From assembly GCA_964530165.1 (NCBI GenBank), contig CAZGYE010000059.1, positions 1-22,563 on the forward strand: DNA of 22,563 nt. Direction: 5' to 3'. Origin of the DNA: CAZGYE01 sp964530165 (GTDB lineage Bacteria > Planctomycetota > Planctomycetia > Planctomycetales > Planctomycetaceae). Of the stretch, positions 1-12,457 are shown one piece after another (positions within the stretch are counted from its first letter, which is position 1; the number at the start of each line of letters is the position of its first letter). The position numbers were made by a program, and so were the translations under genes. A model generated the notes under the pieces. The model saw only the letters and a program-made list of their open reading frames with translations, ran no database searches and was not told the origin of the DNA.

Positions 1-18
1 AACTGAACGGGCGGGTCA

Positions 19-132
19 GTTGTCGGCGTAGTCCCCAAACCGACAACTTGTTGTCGGCGTAGTACCCAAACCGACAACTTGTTGTCGGGATCGACGGGTT
101 TCACGGCACATCGAGCGACGACAAGTCGTCGG
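19..132. repeat. Cluster of three short stem-loop repeats after the PQQ gene
   Basis: Two near-identical units spaced 31 bp apart start at 19 and 50, and a third partial unit starts at 81. The stem CCGACAAC-TT-GTTGTCGG occurs at 40-57 and 71-88. A related stem CGACGAC-AA-GTCGTCG lies at 116-131 in the opposite orientation. In its own orientation each stem is followed by GGTTTGGG. The first two point along the minus strand and could act as weak terminators for the PQQ gene that ends at 159. Positions 1-158 contain no gene that I can support. The terminator role is inference, because the T-run is only three bases. Confidence 0.7.
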
Positions 133-158
133 TTTGGGTTTCTATGAAAAATCCGGGC

Positions 159-3100
159 TCACCGGTTCTCCCCGAGGCAGATGACATCTCCCTGCGTCGT
201 GCACGTGAAGAGACGTCCTGATGCGGCAATCAGACCGTCGAACACGGGGGGGGCGTCCAGTTTGTATTCGGCCAGCGTCTTCCCGTCGCTGGCCGAGTGA
301 GCGCGCAGCACGGCTCCTTGACGACCTTCGAAGGCGGCCAGGGGATCGCCGGGGACCACGACGTCCGGCGGACCGGCAACGAACAGGTGCTTGCCGGCCA
401 GGACCATGCTACGAATGCGGACAGGCACCCAGTGGTACCATACGGGTGGCTCCTGACGAGTGAAGCCCCATCCTTTCGTGGTCCCCCGTGTTCGGTCATC
501 GAGAATCGGTTCGTTGTCGTTTCGGTCGGCGAAGAGCAGATAGCCCTTCTCTCCCGGCGTAAACAGCGGACTTTGCAGGTTCCGCGATGGAAAGGCTTGC
601 ACGGCGTATGTCTTCTCAGCGCCAACGACCAGCAATTGCCCGGTTTTCGAGGCGCGATGAGCGAGGTAGAAACCGGGCCACGTGGCCGAGTACATCCAGA
701 ATGTGCGGTTGAACCACGAGTCGTCGAGAAACCCGGCCGTGGAGAACACGTGCAGCCCCATCTGCCGATCCCCAAGGCTATAGCTTCCGTGTGCTCGCCT
801 GAGCCTTGCCAGCAGTTGTGTCTGTGTTCTCTCGATCCAGTTGCGCTGATGGACCTCATAGTCCTGGTCGGGCTCCAAACCCTCCGTCACGAAAGGTTGA
901 TTCGATAGGTCCATCGCAACGGTCTTATGACCCGGATCAGGTAATATATAGGGGACCTTTTGTTGGACCAGCTTCCGATCGAATTTGACTTGCCCCAAGT
1001 AGATAAAATCGCCCTGGCTGACAAGGACGTCGGAAAGCGCGCCTTCCATGTGATAGGCCGGGACAAACGGTTTGCCTTGAGCGTCTTCTCGCGTCCGGGT
1101 CCACGTGTCCAGCCGAGTTTTATGCATGACCTGCCCCGTCTTCGGATCCAGCCCGAATACGCGGATCCCGCCGTCAAGGTAGGACGAACGCCCGGCCGTG
1201 AAATAGGCGATGCCGTCTTTCATCAACACGCTTCCATGAACACGCCAGGGAGACTCCAATTGGCCGAACGCGATGATTCGCTGGTCCGAAGGCGCCGCGC
1301 GAAACCGCCAGACCAGTTTCCCGTCTGACGCCCGCAGACAGTAAACACGCCCGTCAGCACAACCGAACAGAACCAACTCGCCATACACGCTCGGTGGAGA
1401 ATCGATCCTGCCCGCGGCCGTGAACCGCCAGAGCCTGCGACCGTCCTCGATTCCAAACGCGTAGAGCGTGTGCTCATCCTTGGCGGCCACATACAGCCGA
1501 TCCCCCGCAGCCACCGGTGGCGTGAGTCTCCCGCGCAAACGCACGCGCCATTGTTCCGAAACTCTGGGCGAGACCTCGCAAAGGGTCGCGCCGCTGCGCC
1601 GCGCGTCGTGGCGGTAGGTCGGCCAGTCCGTTGGAGTTCGGAGTTGGGGATTCGGAATTCGGAATTGTCCGTATGCCGGTCCTTTTTCCAGGCGATCTCT
1701 GGCTCGCGACTCGCGACTCGCGACTCGCGACTCGCGCGCCGGAGCCAGCGCGTTGAAGCCGGTCAGCTTGACGCCGGGATAGCAGAAGCACGGGTTGGGG
1801 GGCGCGTAGAGCAGACCGTTCGACGGCATGACGCCGTATCTGCAAGCGCCGCGGACCCAATCGCTCTGGGTGTGGGCGGCGCCCGTCACACTGACGAACT
1901 CGACGCCCCGGTTGGGTGTGATGAGGAAGTTCTCCGTGCACTTGCTCTGATAGCAGCGGAGATGATGGCCCGGCGTGAACACGTCGTCGGTGTTGAGTCT
2001 TGTGGTCACCTTGCCCGTGTGCAGGTCGCGCCCGACGACACGCTCGCCTTCCCAGTGCCACAACTGGTTGTTTGCGACGAAAAGCTCGCGGCGCCGCACG
2101 CGCGCGTCGGCCGTCCAGATGCTCTTGCCGGTCTCTGCGGAGACTGCTTGAAGCCCCACCCCGCTCAGCAGCAGGACGCGATCATCGTGAACCACCAGCA
2201 GCGACACCGGGCGTTTGCTCGGCGTCCGCCACAGCTCCTTGCCGTCCGTCACCCGCAGGCATAACAGCCACGGACCGTCTTGGAAGAAAGCCTTGCCGTC
2301 GTGGGCGGCCAATGTCAGCGGCTGGATTCGCCCGGTCGCCGTCCAGAGTTTCTTCCCGGTCTTTGTGTCGATGGCCATAACCAGGTTGCCGCCCCGGCGG
2401 AGTACAAGAATCCCTTGCAGGCAGCGGAACTCCGCGGTCCCCTCTGTTTCCTTGTAGGTCGTCAGCGTCTCGCCGGTCGCGGCATCCAGAGCCGACACGG
2501 CAGCGCCGTATCCGAGCGTCACGAACACACGATCGTCTTCGCACGGAAAAGGGGACAGGTCCAATTTGTGCGAAGCACCCTTCGGGCCGTTCCGGCAAAT
2601 TGGACCTGTCCCCTTTTCCGAGTCTTCGGCGACCAGAAGTCGAGGGACCGTCGCGGGGATGTTTCTGAGGGCCCTGCTCTTCCACTGGCCGGCCCCCCAC
2701 TTCGCCATCGAACGTTTCCACAGCAGCAGCCCGTTGAAGGCGTCTCGCGCGATCAACGTCCATCGTTCGGGAATCGGCTTTTCAGTCAGGGAAGTCAGTC
2801 CCTCATCAAAGATGTAGAACAACCTCCCCTTTGCAGACACCATCGCGCACAGACTCGACTGGAATTCATGGCTGCGGGACCACAAGGGGCCGCAGACCCA
2901 TTTCAACCGACGGGGCGGCCCCACCTCGGTGTCTGTTGAGACGGCGTTGTTGGAGGCGTCATGCAGAAAATGCGTCCACTCGTCGATGGTCTCCGGCCAG
3001 GGCTTGACGGTCTTGGTCCACTTGCCGCTGTGCCTGACGTACGCCACACCGCCCGGCGCGAGCACCCGCGTCGCCTCGTCCATGGACACGTCGCCCAGAT

Positions 3101-3548
3101 CCTCCGCCACGAGCAGGTTCACCAGGTTGTCGACGTACGGGAGGCGTCTGCCGTCGAACCGCTCGACAGACACTTTGCCATACAGCCCGAGCGATTGGAC
3201 GTGCCGGCGGGCGGCCTCGACGTTACCTGCGTCGGTGTCGAGGCCGTCGACGAGGTAACGGTCGCTCGCTCGCAGCGATGCGGTCAGTTTTCCGTCGCCG
3301 CAGCCCACGTGCACGACCAACCCGCCTTTGACGCCGGTCGCCGTGAGGATGTCCGCAGCCTCGTCGTCGGCTGTGGCGAGTCGTGCGGTGTCGAACCCCC
3401 CGGCAAACACGGCCACTGCGCAGATCAGGGGGCGAAAAAGGGGACAGGTCCAACTTGTGCGTAGCACCCTGCGGGCCGTCCCGGCAAATTGGACCTGTCC
3501 GCCGCGGCGGACCTGTCCCCTTTTTCGCCTCATCGCGTTGCCCCTCAT
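159..3548 (-). CDS. Exported methyltransferase-like / PQQ beta-propeller protein
   Basis: The protein is about 1129 residues. An N-terminal Rossmann-like region carries VHVGCGDGKL, resembling SAM-binding motif I, and ends near LAPGGVAYV. The rest is PQQ/WD-type propeller sequence with repeated units such as ALDAATGE, AIDTKTGKKLW, AVSAETGKSIW and YAFGIEDGRRLW. A second propeller block begins at DWPTYRHDARRSG. A signal-peptide core (PLICAVAVFAGGF) precedes LATADDEA, so export is likely. The ATG at 3548 is chosen because AGGAG lies six bases upstream; the ATG at 3554 abuts the Shine-Dalgarno. The gene follows gltD by about 27 bp on the same strand. Two palindromic elements are translated within it, at residues about 8-38 and 310-335, and two simple repeats lie in the linker near residues 604-640. 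Substrate and catalytic activity are unknown; a membrane-linked redox enzyme or a structural propeller are both possible. Confidence 0.85.
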   Translation of the reverse strand: MRGNAMRRKRGQVRRGGQVQFAGTARRVLRTSWTCPLFRPLICAVAVFAGGFDTARLATADDEAADILTATGVKGGLVVHVGCGDGKLTASLRASDRYLVDGLDTDAGNVEAARRHVQSLGLYGKVSVERFDGRRLPYVDNLVNLLVAEDLGDVSMDEATRVLAPGGVAYVRHSGKWTKTVKPWPETIDEWTHFLHDASNNAVSTDTEVGPPRRLKWVCGPLWSRSHEFQSSLCAMVSAKGRLFYIFDEGLTSLTEKPIPERWTLIARDAFNGLLLWKRSMAKWGAGQWKSRALRNIPATVPRLLVAEDSEKGTGPICRNGPKGASHKLDLSPFPCEDDRVFVTLGYGAAVSALDAATGETLTTYKETEGTAEFRCLQGILVLRRGGNLVMAIDTKTGKKLWTATGRIQPLTLAAHDGKAFFQDGPWLLCLRVTDGKELWRTPSKRPVSLLVVHDDRVLLLSGVGLQAVSAETGKSIWTADARVRRRELFVANNQLWHWEGERVVGRDLHTGKVTTRLNTDDVFTPGHHLRCYQSKCTENFLITPNRGVEFVSVTGAAHTQSDWVRGACRYGVMPSNGLLYAPPNPCFCYPGVKLTGFNALAPARESRVASRESRARDRLEKGPAYGQFRIPNPQLRTPTDWPTYRHDARRSGATLCEVSPRVSEQWRVRLRGRLTPPVAAGDRLYVAAKDEHTLYAFGIEDGRRLWRFTAAGRIDSPPSVYGELVLFGCADGRVYCLRASDGKLVWRFRAAPSDQRIIAFGQLESPWRVHGSVLMKDGIAYFTAGRSSYLDGGIRVFGLDPKTGQVMHKTRLDTWTRTREDAQGKPFVPAYHMEGALSDVLVSQGDFIYLGQVKFDRKLVQQKVPYILPDPGHKTVAMDLSNQPFVTEGLEPDQDYEVHQRNWIERTQTQLLARLRRAHGSYSLGDRQMGLHVFSTAGFLDDSWFNRTFWMYSATWPGFYLAHRASKTGQLLVVGAEKTYAVQAFPSRNLQSPLFTPGEKGYLLFADRNDNEPILDDRTRGTTKGWGFTRQEPPVWYHWVPVRIRSMVLAGKHLFVAGPPDVVVPGDPLAAFEGRQGAVLRAHSASDGKTLAEYKLDAPPVFDGLIAASGRLFTCTTQGDVICLGENR
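1633..1672. repeat. GGAATTC-type simple repeat inside the PQQ gene
   Basis: Overlapping units of the type GGAGTTCGGAGTTGG and GGATTCGGAATTCGGAATT lie in the coding sequence. On the coding strand they give a linker reading FRIPNPQLRTPT just before the second propeller block (DWPTYRHD). The stretch has no propeller-repeat character and looks like an absorbed simple repeat. Confidence 0.6.
1702..1738. repeat. 7-bp tandem repeat (CTCGCGA) inside the PQQ gene
   Basis: About five consecutive copies of CTCGCGA are visible. Because the period is 7, the protein reading cycles every 21 bp and gives arginine/serine-rich sequence of the type SRVASRESR. It lies beside the GGAATTC-type repeat in the linker between the two propeller blocks, where length changes are probably tolerated. 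Copy-number slippage would change the reading frame unless it occurred in steps of three units. Confidence 0.75.
2544..2620 (-). repeat. Palindromic element, diverged long copy, inside the PQQ gene
   Basis: The arms CGGAAAAGGGGACAGG... and ...CCTGTCCCCTTTTCCG are fully complementary although both differ from the usual TGAAAAAGG ends. The centre differs from the other copies. CGTAG-CACC-CTGCG has become CGAAG-CACC-CTTCG, turning a T-G pair into an A-T pair. It is translated within the PQQ protein as SEKGTGPICRNGPKG followed by ASHKLDLSPF. It lies between LLVAED and CEDDRVFV of the propeller. Confidence 0.9.
3431..3529 (-). repeat. Palindromic element, composite 99-bp copy, at the PQQ gene start
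   Basis: This is a long element whose right arm is doubled, with the GCCGCGGCGG core of the short variant between the two arm halves. Its ends read GGCGAAAAAG and CTTTTTCGCC. They have changed together from TGA to CGA, which removes the stop codon that this reading frame has in standard copies. The length of 99 bp is 33 codons. The translated part lies between the start region MRGNAMR and the hydrophobic core of the signal peptide. Confidence 0.9.
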
Positions 3549-3575
3549 GGTCATCTCCTGTCGGAAAGCATTGGT

Positions 3576-5063
3576 TCAAAACGGAAGCGCGGTCGAGCCC
3601 ATCAGGAACCGGTCGCACTGGCGGGCCGCGCCGCGGCCTTCGTTGATCGCCCACACAACCAGGCTTTGACCGCGGCGGCAGTCGCCGGCGGCGAACACGC
3701 CCGGAACGTTGGTCGCGTAGTCGCCGTGCTCCGCCCTGTAGTTGCTGCGGTCGTCCAGACGGACGCCAAGCTGCTCGGCCACGCGTGATTCGGGGCCGAG
3801 GAAACCGAGGGCCAGCAGCACCAAATCGGCGTCGAAGGTCCGTTCGGTCCCTTCCACTGGGCTGAACGGTGATCCGTTCTCGGCCGGTTTCGACCAATCG
3901 ACCTGGGCGGTTTTCAACGCCTTGACGCGGCCGTTTCCGTCGCCGAGAAATGCAGTCGTCGAGACGCAGAACTCCCGCGGGTCTTCGCCGAACTTGGCAG
4001 CCGCCTCGGCGTGGCCGTAATCGACAGAGAACACCCGAGGCCATTGCGGCCAGGGATTGTCCACGGCGCGCTGATCGGGCGGACGCGGGACGATCTCGAA
4101 GTTGACGAGGCTCTTGCAGCCGTGCCGCAACGACGTGGCGATGCAGTCGGTGCCGGTGTCGCCTCCGCCGATGACGATGACGTTCTTGTCTTTCGCGCTC
4201 TCGGCGCCGCCGTCTTGGAATTCGGAATCGAGCAGGCTCTTGGTGTTCGCGTGCAGAAACTCCATGGCGAAGTGAACGCCGTCCAGCTCGCGACCGGGAA
4301 TGGCGAGATCGCGCGGCCGGGTGGCGCCGGTCGCGAGAATGACGGCGTCGAAACCCGCGAGCAATTCTTCGGCGGAGAGGTCCTTGCCGATCTCGGTGTT
4401 GGTGACGAACCGGACCCCTTCGTCTCTCAGCAGGTCGACCCGTCGCTGGACGATCCCTTTATCGAGCTTCATGTTGGGAATGCCGTACATCAGCAACCCG
4501 CCGATGCGGTCGTCTCGTTCGTAGACGGTGAGAGTGTGACCGGCGGAATTGAGCTGGGCGGCTGCCGCCAGGCCCGCCGGTCCCGACCCGACGACGGCCA
4601 CCGTCTTGCCCGTGCGATTTTTCGGCGGAGACGGCGTGACCCAACCCTCGTCGAAGCCACGGTCGATGATCGTGCACTCGATGTTCTTGATCGTCACCGG
4701 CGGCTCGATCACGCCCAGACAACACGACCCCTCACACGGCGCGGGGCAGACACGTCCGGTGAACTCCGGGAAGTTGTTGGTCTTGTGCAGGCGGTCCAGC
4801 GCGGCACGCCACCGATCGCGGTAGACGAGGTCGTTCCATTCGGGGATCAGGTTGTGGACGGGACACCCCGAGGCCATGCCAGCCATCAGATCGCCCGTGT
4901 GGCAGAACGGCACGCCACAATCCATGCAGCGGGCCCCCTGCTGACGCAGTTCGCCATCGGGCATGTGTTCGTGGAATTCGCGCCAGTCGAGGATCCTTAG
5001 TAGCGGATCCCGTTCGCACGGCGTCTGGCGAATGAATTCCTTAAAGCCGGTCGGCTTGCCCAT
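3576..5063 (-). CDS. gltD: Glutamate synthase small (beta) subunit
   Basis: This subunit takes electrons from NAD(P)H and passes them through FAD and iron-sulfur clusters to the large subunit, which makes glutamate from glutamine and 2-oxoglutarate. The 495-residue protein has the family layout. An N-terminal cysteine-rich region has C46, C49, C54 and C67, then C106, C110, C114 and C115, for Fe-S clusters. The first dinucleotide fold has GSGPAG at 159-164 and the second has GGGDTG at 299-304. The C-terminal FAD motif is GVFAAGDCRRGQSLVVWAI. The ATG at 5063 (MGKPTGFKEF) matches the usual family start and has GAGG upstream; an ATG at 5081 would add six residues. It lies downstream of gltB, separated by a short repeat, and is presumably co-transcribed with it. 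Confidence 0.96.
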   Translation of the reverse strand: MGKPTGFKEFIRQTPCERDPLLRILDWREFHEHMPDGELRQQGARCMDCGVPFCHTGDLMAGMASGCPVHNLIPEWNDLVYRDRWRAALDRLHKTNNFPEFTGRVCPAPCEGSCCLGVIEPPVTIKNIECTIIDRGFDEGWVTPSPPKNRTGKTVAVVGSGPAGLAAAAQLNSAGHTLTVYERDDRIGGLLMYGIPNMKLDKGIVQRRVDLLRDEGVRFVTNTEIGKDLSAEELLAGFDAVILATGATRPRDLAIPGRELDGVHFAMEFLHANTKSLLDSEFQDGGAESAKDKNVIVIGGGDTGTDCIATSLRHGCKSLVNFEIVPRPPDQRAVDNPWPQWPRVFSVDYGHAEAAAKFGEDPREFCVSTTAFLGDGNGRVKALKTAQVDWSKPAENGSPFSPVEGTERTFDADLVLLALGFLGPESRVAEQLGVRLDDRSNYRAEHGDYATNVPGVFAAGDCRRGQSLVVWAINEGRGAARQCDRFLMGSTALPF

Positions 5064-5078
5064 TCTTGGCGACCTCGG

Positions 5079-5123
5079 CATTAGTCATTGGACATTCTTT
5101 AGACATTGGTCATTCGACATTCG

Positions 5124-5127
<4 letters not shown>
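5079..5127. repeat. Short-period GACATT/GTCATT repeat between gltB and gltD
   Basis: Repeated 7-8 bp units of the form TCATTCG, GACATTC and GACATTGG fill the gap between the two genes. They include the gltB stop codon (complement of TCA at 5124-5126) and the alternative upstream ATG of gltD. On the coding strand this reads as many overlapping ATG and TGA triplets. It looks like a spreading simple repeat, not a regulatory site. Confidence 0.7.
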
Positions 5128-9843
<4,716 letters not shown>

Positions 9844-9851
<8 letters not shown>

Positions 9852-10131
9852 AACGTTGCTTGTTGTTTCTCCGGTAAGGCATGAAGGCGACGCACGCTTC
9901 GCCGTTCAGTTCGGCAACCGGAACCGACATCCGTTCGCCCAGCCGATGGTCGAGGGGAACGCGGGTGAAAAAGGGGACAGGTCCGCCGCGGCGGGCCTGT
10001 CCCCTTTTTCACCAGACCTGACCAGCCGACGTGAGCTCCAGCGGCCGTTTCGACCGGTCAATCAACCGGGTGTGAAACTGCTTCTCCAGCAGGATGATGG
10101 CATATCCAGGACAGCATGACCGACGGGAATA
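9844..10131 (-). pseudogene. Decayed LysR-family regulator upstream of gltB
   Basis: On the minus strand a single frame, interrupted by one TGA, holds two recognisable LysR pieces. The first is the end of the DNA-binding helix region (LEKQFHTRLIDRSKRPLEL, then TSAGQVW). The second is a fragment of the effector-binding domain (VPLDHRLGERM, then SVPVAELNGEACVAFMP). Between them, in place of most of the protein, is the 50-bp palindromic element, whose first TGA supplies the stop. The N-terminus before LEKQF is degraded and the frame begins after a TAG at 10132-10134. The frame ends at 9844-9846, overlapping the gltB start. By analogy with GltC of Bacillus, a LysR protein next to glutamate synthase could once have regulated it; that is inference. 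Confidence 0.7.
9964..10013. repeat. Palindromic element, short 50-bp variant
   Basis: This copy has the same outer arm (GGTGAAAAAGGGGACAGG and its complement) but the long centre is replaced by the self-complementary core CCGCCGCGGCGG. It sits exactly at the junction between the two surviving LysR fragments. It shows that long and short forms share termini, as a full-length element and an internally deleted derivative might. Confidence 0.9.
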
Positions 10132-10188
10132 CTAGTCTAAAACGGAGCAGGGGCGTCGTCAAGTCTGGCGGGCTGGAAAATCACGGGG

Positions 10189-10269
10189 GGTGAAAAAGGG
10201 GACAGGTCCAATTTGTGCGTAGCACCCTGCGGGCCGTCCCGGCAAATTGGACCTGTCCCCTTTTTCACC
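10189..10269. repeat. Palindromic element, intact 81-bp intergenic copy
   Basis: This copy is identical in arms and centre to the one in gltB. It lies between the LysR remnant and the lipoprotein gene. The gap from 10132 to 10441 otherwise holds no gene that I can support. TGTAAAAT near 10345 is a weak candidate -10 element for the plus-strand operon, without a convincing -35 box. Confidence 0.95.
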
Positions 10270-10441
10270 CGCGAGAATCGTGACACCGGAATAGCCGAAT
10301 GGCCGGTCTCTCTCACATCCAGGCGGACGAAATCGGTGCCGGAGTGTAAAATAACGACGGCAGGATCGTGCGGAGAGGATGTTGCTCCGGTCCGGACAGC
10401 TTGGTTCCGAAAGTTCCGAAAGGAAAAGAAAGGCGCTCTTG

Positions 10442-11761
10442 ATGACCAGATTGACTTGCCGATTCGGGCTGCTGCTGACGGCGTCGGTACTGTCGGTCAC
10501 TGGATGTGCCAAGCCGGAATCCTCTCCGGCCGGCAGCGGTAAGACGCCCGACCGAGCTGCCACCGCGAATGAGGCCCCCGAGAACGGAGCAAAGCCAGCC
10601 GTCGACGGATCGAACAGACCTGCAAAAGTCCCGGAAACTCCCGATGCAGCCATTCTGGCCGTCGTCGAGGGTCTGAAGGAAAACAAGCCGCAAGCCCTTT
10701 GGGAGTTTCTGCCCAGCGGCTACCAGCGGGACGTGAACGATTTGGTTCACGACTTCGCGCGGAGAATGGACGCCGACTTGTGGAACCGCGGCTTCAAGAT
10801 CGCCCGGCGGATTGTGAAGATTCTCGAGACCAAGAGGCGGTTCATCCTGGAAAGCCCGTTGTGGAAACAATCCGAACGGGTCGCCGTCGACGAAGTTGCC
10901 GCCGATTTGGACGCGGCGGCCGGTTTGCTCGGCACGCTGGCGAGCAGCGACATGTCCGACTTGGAGAAACTCAAGGAGATCGACGTCGGTGACTTTCTGG
11001 CCGAGACCGGCGGAAGCATGATGAGCCAGTTATCGAAGCTCTCGGCGGTGACTCCGGGCGATCCGCTGAGCACCACGTTCCAGAAGAATCTTTCGGTCTC
11101 CAAGACCAGCGTTCTCCGGTCCGGCGGGGACCGGTCCGCCGCGGCGGGCAGGGCCACCGTCAAGCTGGAATTCGCGGGCGAACCGGCCAAAACGGAAGAA
11201 GTCGAGTTCGTGAGGATCGAGGGAAAATGGATCCCCAAGCGACTGGCCGACCAATGGAATGCAAGCATCGAAGCGGCCAAGCAAAGCCTGGCAAAGATCA
11301 CGCCGGAGAGTCTGGCGCAGAACAAAGAACAAGTCCTCAAGCAGCTTGACGGCGTCGAGCAGTTCCTCGACAGTCTGGAGGGGACCAAGACGGCTTCGGA
11401 GTTCAACCTGGTTCTCCAGGGAACGATGGCTCCGCTCATGGTCCTGCTCAGGTCGCGTGGTTTGGCGGGCGGACCTGCCGCGCTCTCACCCAGCACCGAC
11501 ACCGTGACCATCGTGATGCAGACGCAGCTCGATGACAAGACCGACGAGACACTGGCTGAGGAACTGCTCACTCTGACCGACGACCCGGACCTTGGTCTTG
11601 CGTTGTCAGACATTGCCGAAGGGCGAACCAAGTTCGAGGTCTCGCCAGTGAAAGACGTCAACGCCTTCGCCAAGAAAATCGATTTCGGGAAAGTTGTCCG
11701 AATCGACACGGCGAAGCGGCTGATCAGGGTGAAGCTCAAAAAACGGGAGGACTCACGATGA
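10442..11761 (+). CDS. Hypothetical lipoprotein, first gene of the ABC importer operon
   Basis: The 439-residue protein begins with a lipoprotein signal peptide: basic MTRLTCR, a hydrophobic stretch, and the lipobox SVTGC with C22 as the lipidation site. A disordered Ala/Pro/Glu-rich segment follows (about 25-65). The body is mostly helical and charged. I do not recognise a named family. An in-frame ATG at 10379 would bury the signal peptide, so 10442 is preferred; AAAGG lies upstream of it. The stop overlaps the next gene's start as ATGA. The segment RSGGDRSAAAGRA (DNA near 11123-11155) resembles a degenerate short palindromic element. Being co-transcribed with an ABC importer suggests a role at the membrane or in periplasmic capture, which is inference. 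Confidence 0.85.
   Translation: MTRLTCRFGLLLTASVLSVTGCAKPESSPAGSGKTPDRAATANEAPENGAKPAVDGSNRPAKVPETPDAAILAVVEGLKENKPQALWEFLPSGYQRDVNDLVHDFARRMDADLWNRGFKIARRIVKILETKRRFILESPLWKQSERVAVDEVAADLDAAAGLLGTLASSDMSDLEKLKEIDVGDFLAETGGSMMSQLSKLSAVTPGDPLSTTFQKNLSVSKTSVLRSGGDRSAAAGRATVKLEFAGEPAKTEEVEFVRIEGKWIPKRLADQWNASIEAAKQSLAKITPESLAQNKEQVLKQLDGVEQFLDSLEGTKTASEFNLVLQGTMAPLMVLLRSRGLAGGPAALSPSTDTVTIVMQTQLDDKTDETLAEELLTLTDDPDLGLALSDIAEGRTKFEVSPVKDVNAFAKKIDFGKVVRIDTAKRLIRVKLKKREDSR
11123..11155. repeat. Possible degenerate short palindromic element
   Basis: The sequence GGGGACCGGTCCGCCGCG, continuing GCGGGCAGGGCC, matches the left arm and GCCGCGGCGG core of the short variant at 9964-10013. It lacks the poly-A/T ends and the proper right arm. 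It is in frame within the lipoprotein gene. In GC-rich DNA a chance resemblance is possible. Confidence 0.4.
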
Positions 11762-12405
11762 AACGTCTCTGTGTGCTTGCTGCCATGGCCGCTTTGTTCT
11801 TGGTCGCGTCGAGCAAACCGCAATCGCAGCGCTGGGACTTCGAGGATGCCACCCTCGGCAAGCTGCCCAAAGGCTGGTCGGCGGCGAAGACCGGCAAGGG
11901 GCCGGGCAGTCTGTGGAAGGTGGTTGAGGACGCCTCGGCCCCGAAAGGCTCCAAAGTGCTGGCTCAGACTTCATCGGAGGGACCGAACCGGTTGTTCAAC
12001 TTGTGTGTGGCGAACGAGACGAGCTACACCGACGTGGACATGACGGTTTCATTCAAAGCAAACAAAGGGAGAATTGACCAGGGCGGCGGTCCCGTGTGGC
12101 GGTATCAGGACGTGGACAACTATTACATTTGCCGACAGAATCCGTTGGAGAACAACTTCCGCATCTACAAAGTGATCGCGGGGAGGCGGATTCAGTTGGC
12201 CAGCATGGACTTCAAGGCTGACGCCGGGAAGTGGCACACGATCCGCGTCGTGATGCGTGGTGATGTGATTGTGTGCTCCGTCAACAGCAGGAAACTCGAC
12301 GTTCGAGACGCTTCCATCGGGAAAGCGGGCAAGGTTGGGCTGTGGACGAAGGCGGATGCCGTCACGTCTTTCGACAAGCTCATGGTGGCTTCCCCGAAGA
12401 AGTGA
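11758..12405 (+). CDS. Secreted LamG/DUF1080-like protein
   Basis: The 215-residue protein has a signal peptide (MKRLCVLAAMAALFLVASS). A jelly-roll domain of the concanavalin-like/3-keto-disaccharide hydrolase type follows. Typical landmarks are WDFEDATLGKLPKGW, the strand YTDVDMTVSFK, GGGPVWRYQDVDNYY, the strand KWHTIRVVMRGD and a final GKVGLWTKADAVTSFDKL. Members of this fold bind or process sugars, but no catalytic set can be assigned from sequence alone, so binding is as likely as hydrolysis. The start overlaps the lipoprotein stop (ATGA) and GGGAGG lies just upstream, indicating translational coupling. Its place in an ABC importer operon suggests handling of an extracellular ligand. Confidence 0.85.
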   Translation: MKRLCVLAAMAALFLVASSKPQSQRWDFEDATLGKLPKGWSAAKTGKGPGSLWKVVEDASAPKGSKVLAQTSSEGPNRLFNLCVANETSYTDVDMTVSFKANKGRIDQGGGPVWRYQDVDNYYICRQNPLENNFRIYKVIAGRRIQLASMDFKADAGKWHTIRVVMRGDVIVCSVNSRKLDVRDASIGKAGKVGLWTKADAVTSFDKLMVASPKK

Positions 12406-12457
12406 CGCGGAAACGATCACTGTGGTGAACAGAGGAAAGGGCAACGGAGGTTCTGCC

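Noticed and set aside
19..88. Possible CRISPR-like array with 31-bp spacing
   Set aside because: Adjacent units are nearly identical with no unique spacers, only two full units exist, and no cas gene is present.
9856..10119. Small plus-strand open frame between gltB and the lipoprotein gene
   Set aside because: It consists largely of the short palindromic element and the antisense of the LysR remnant, with no ribosome-binding site.
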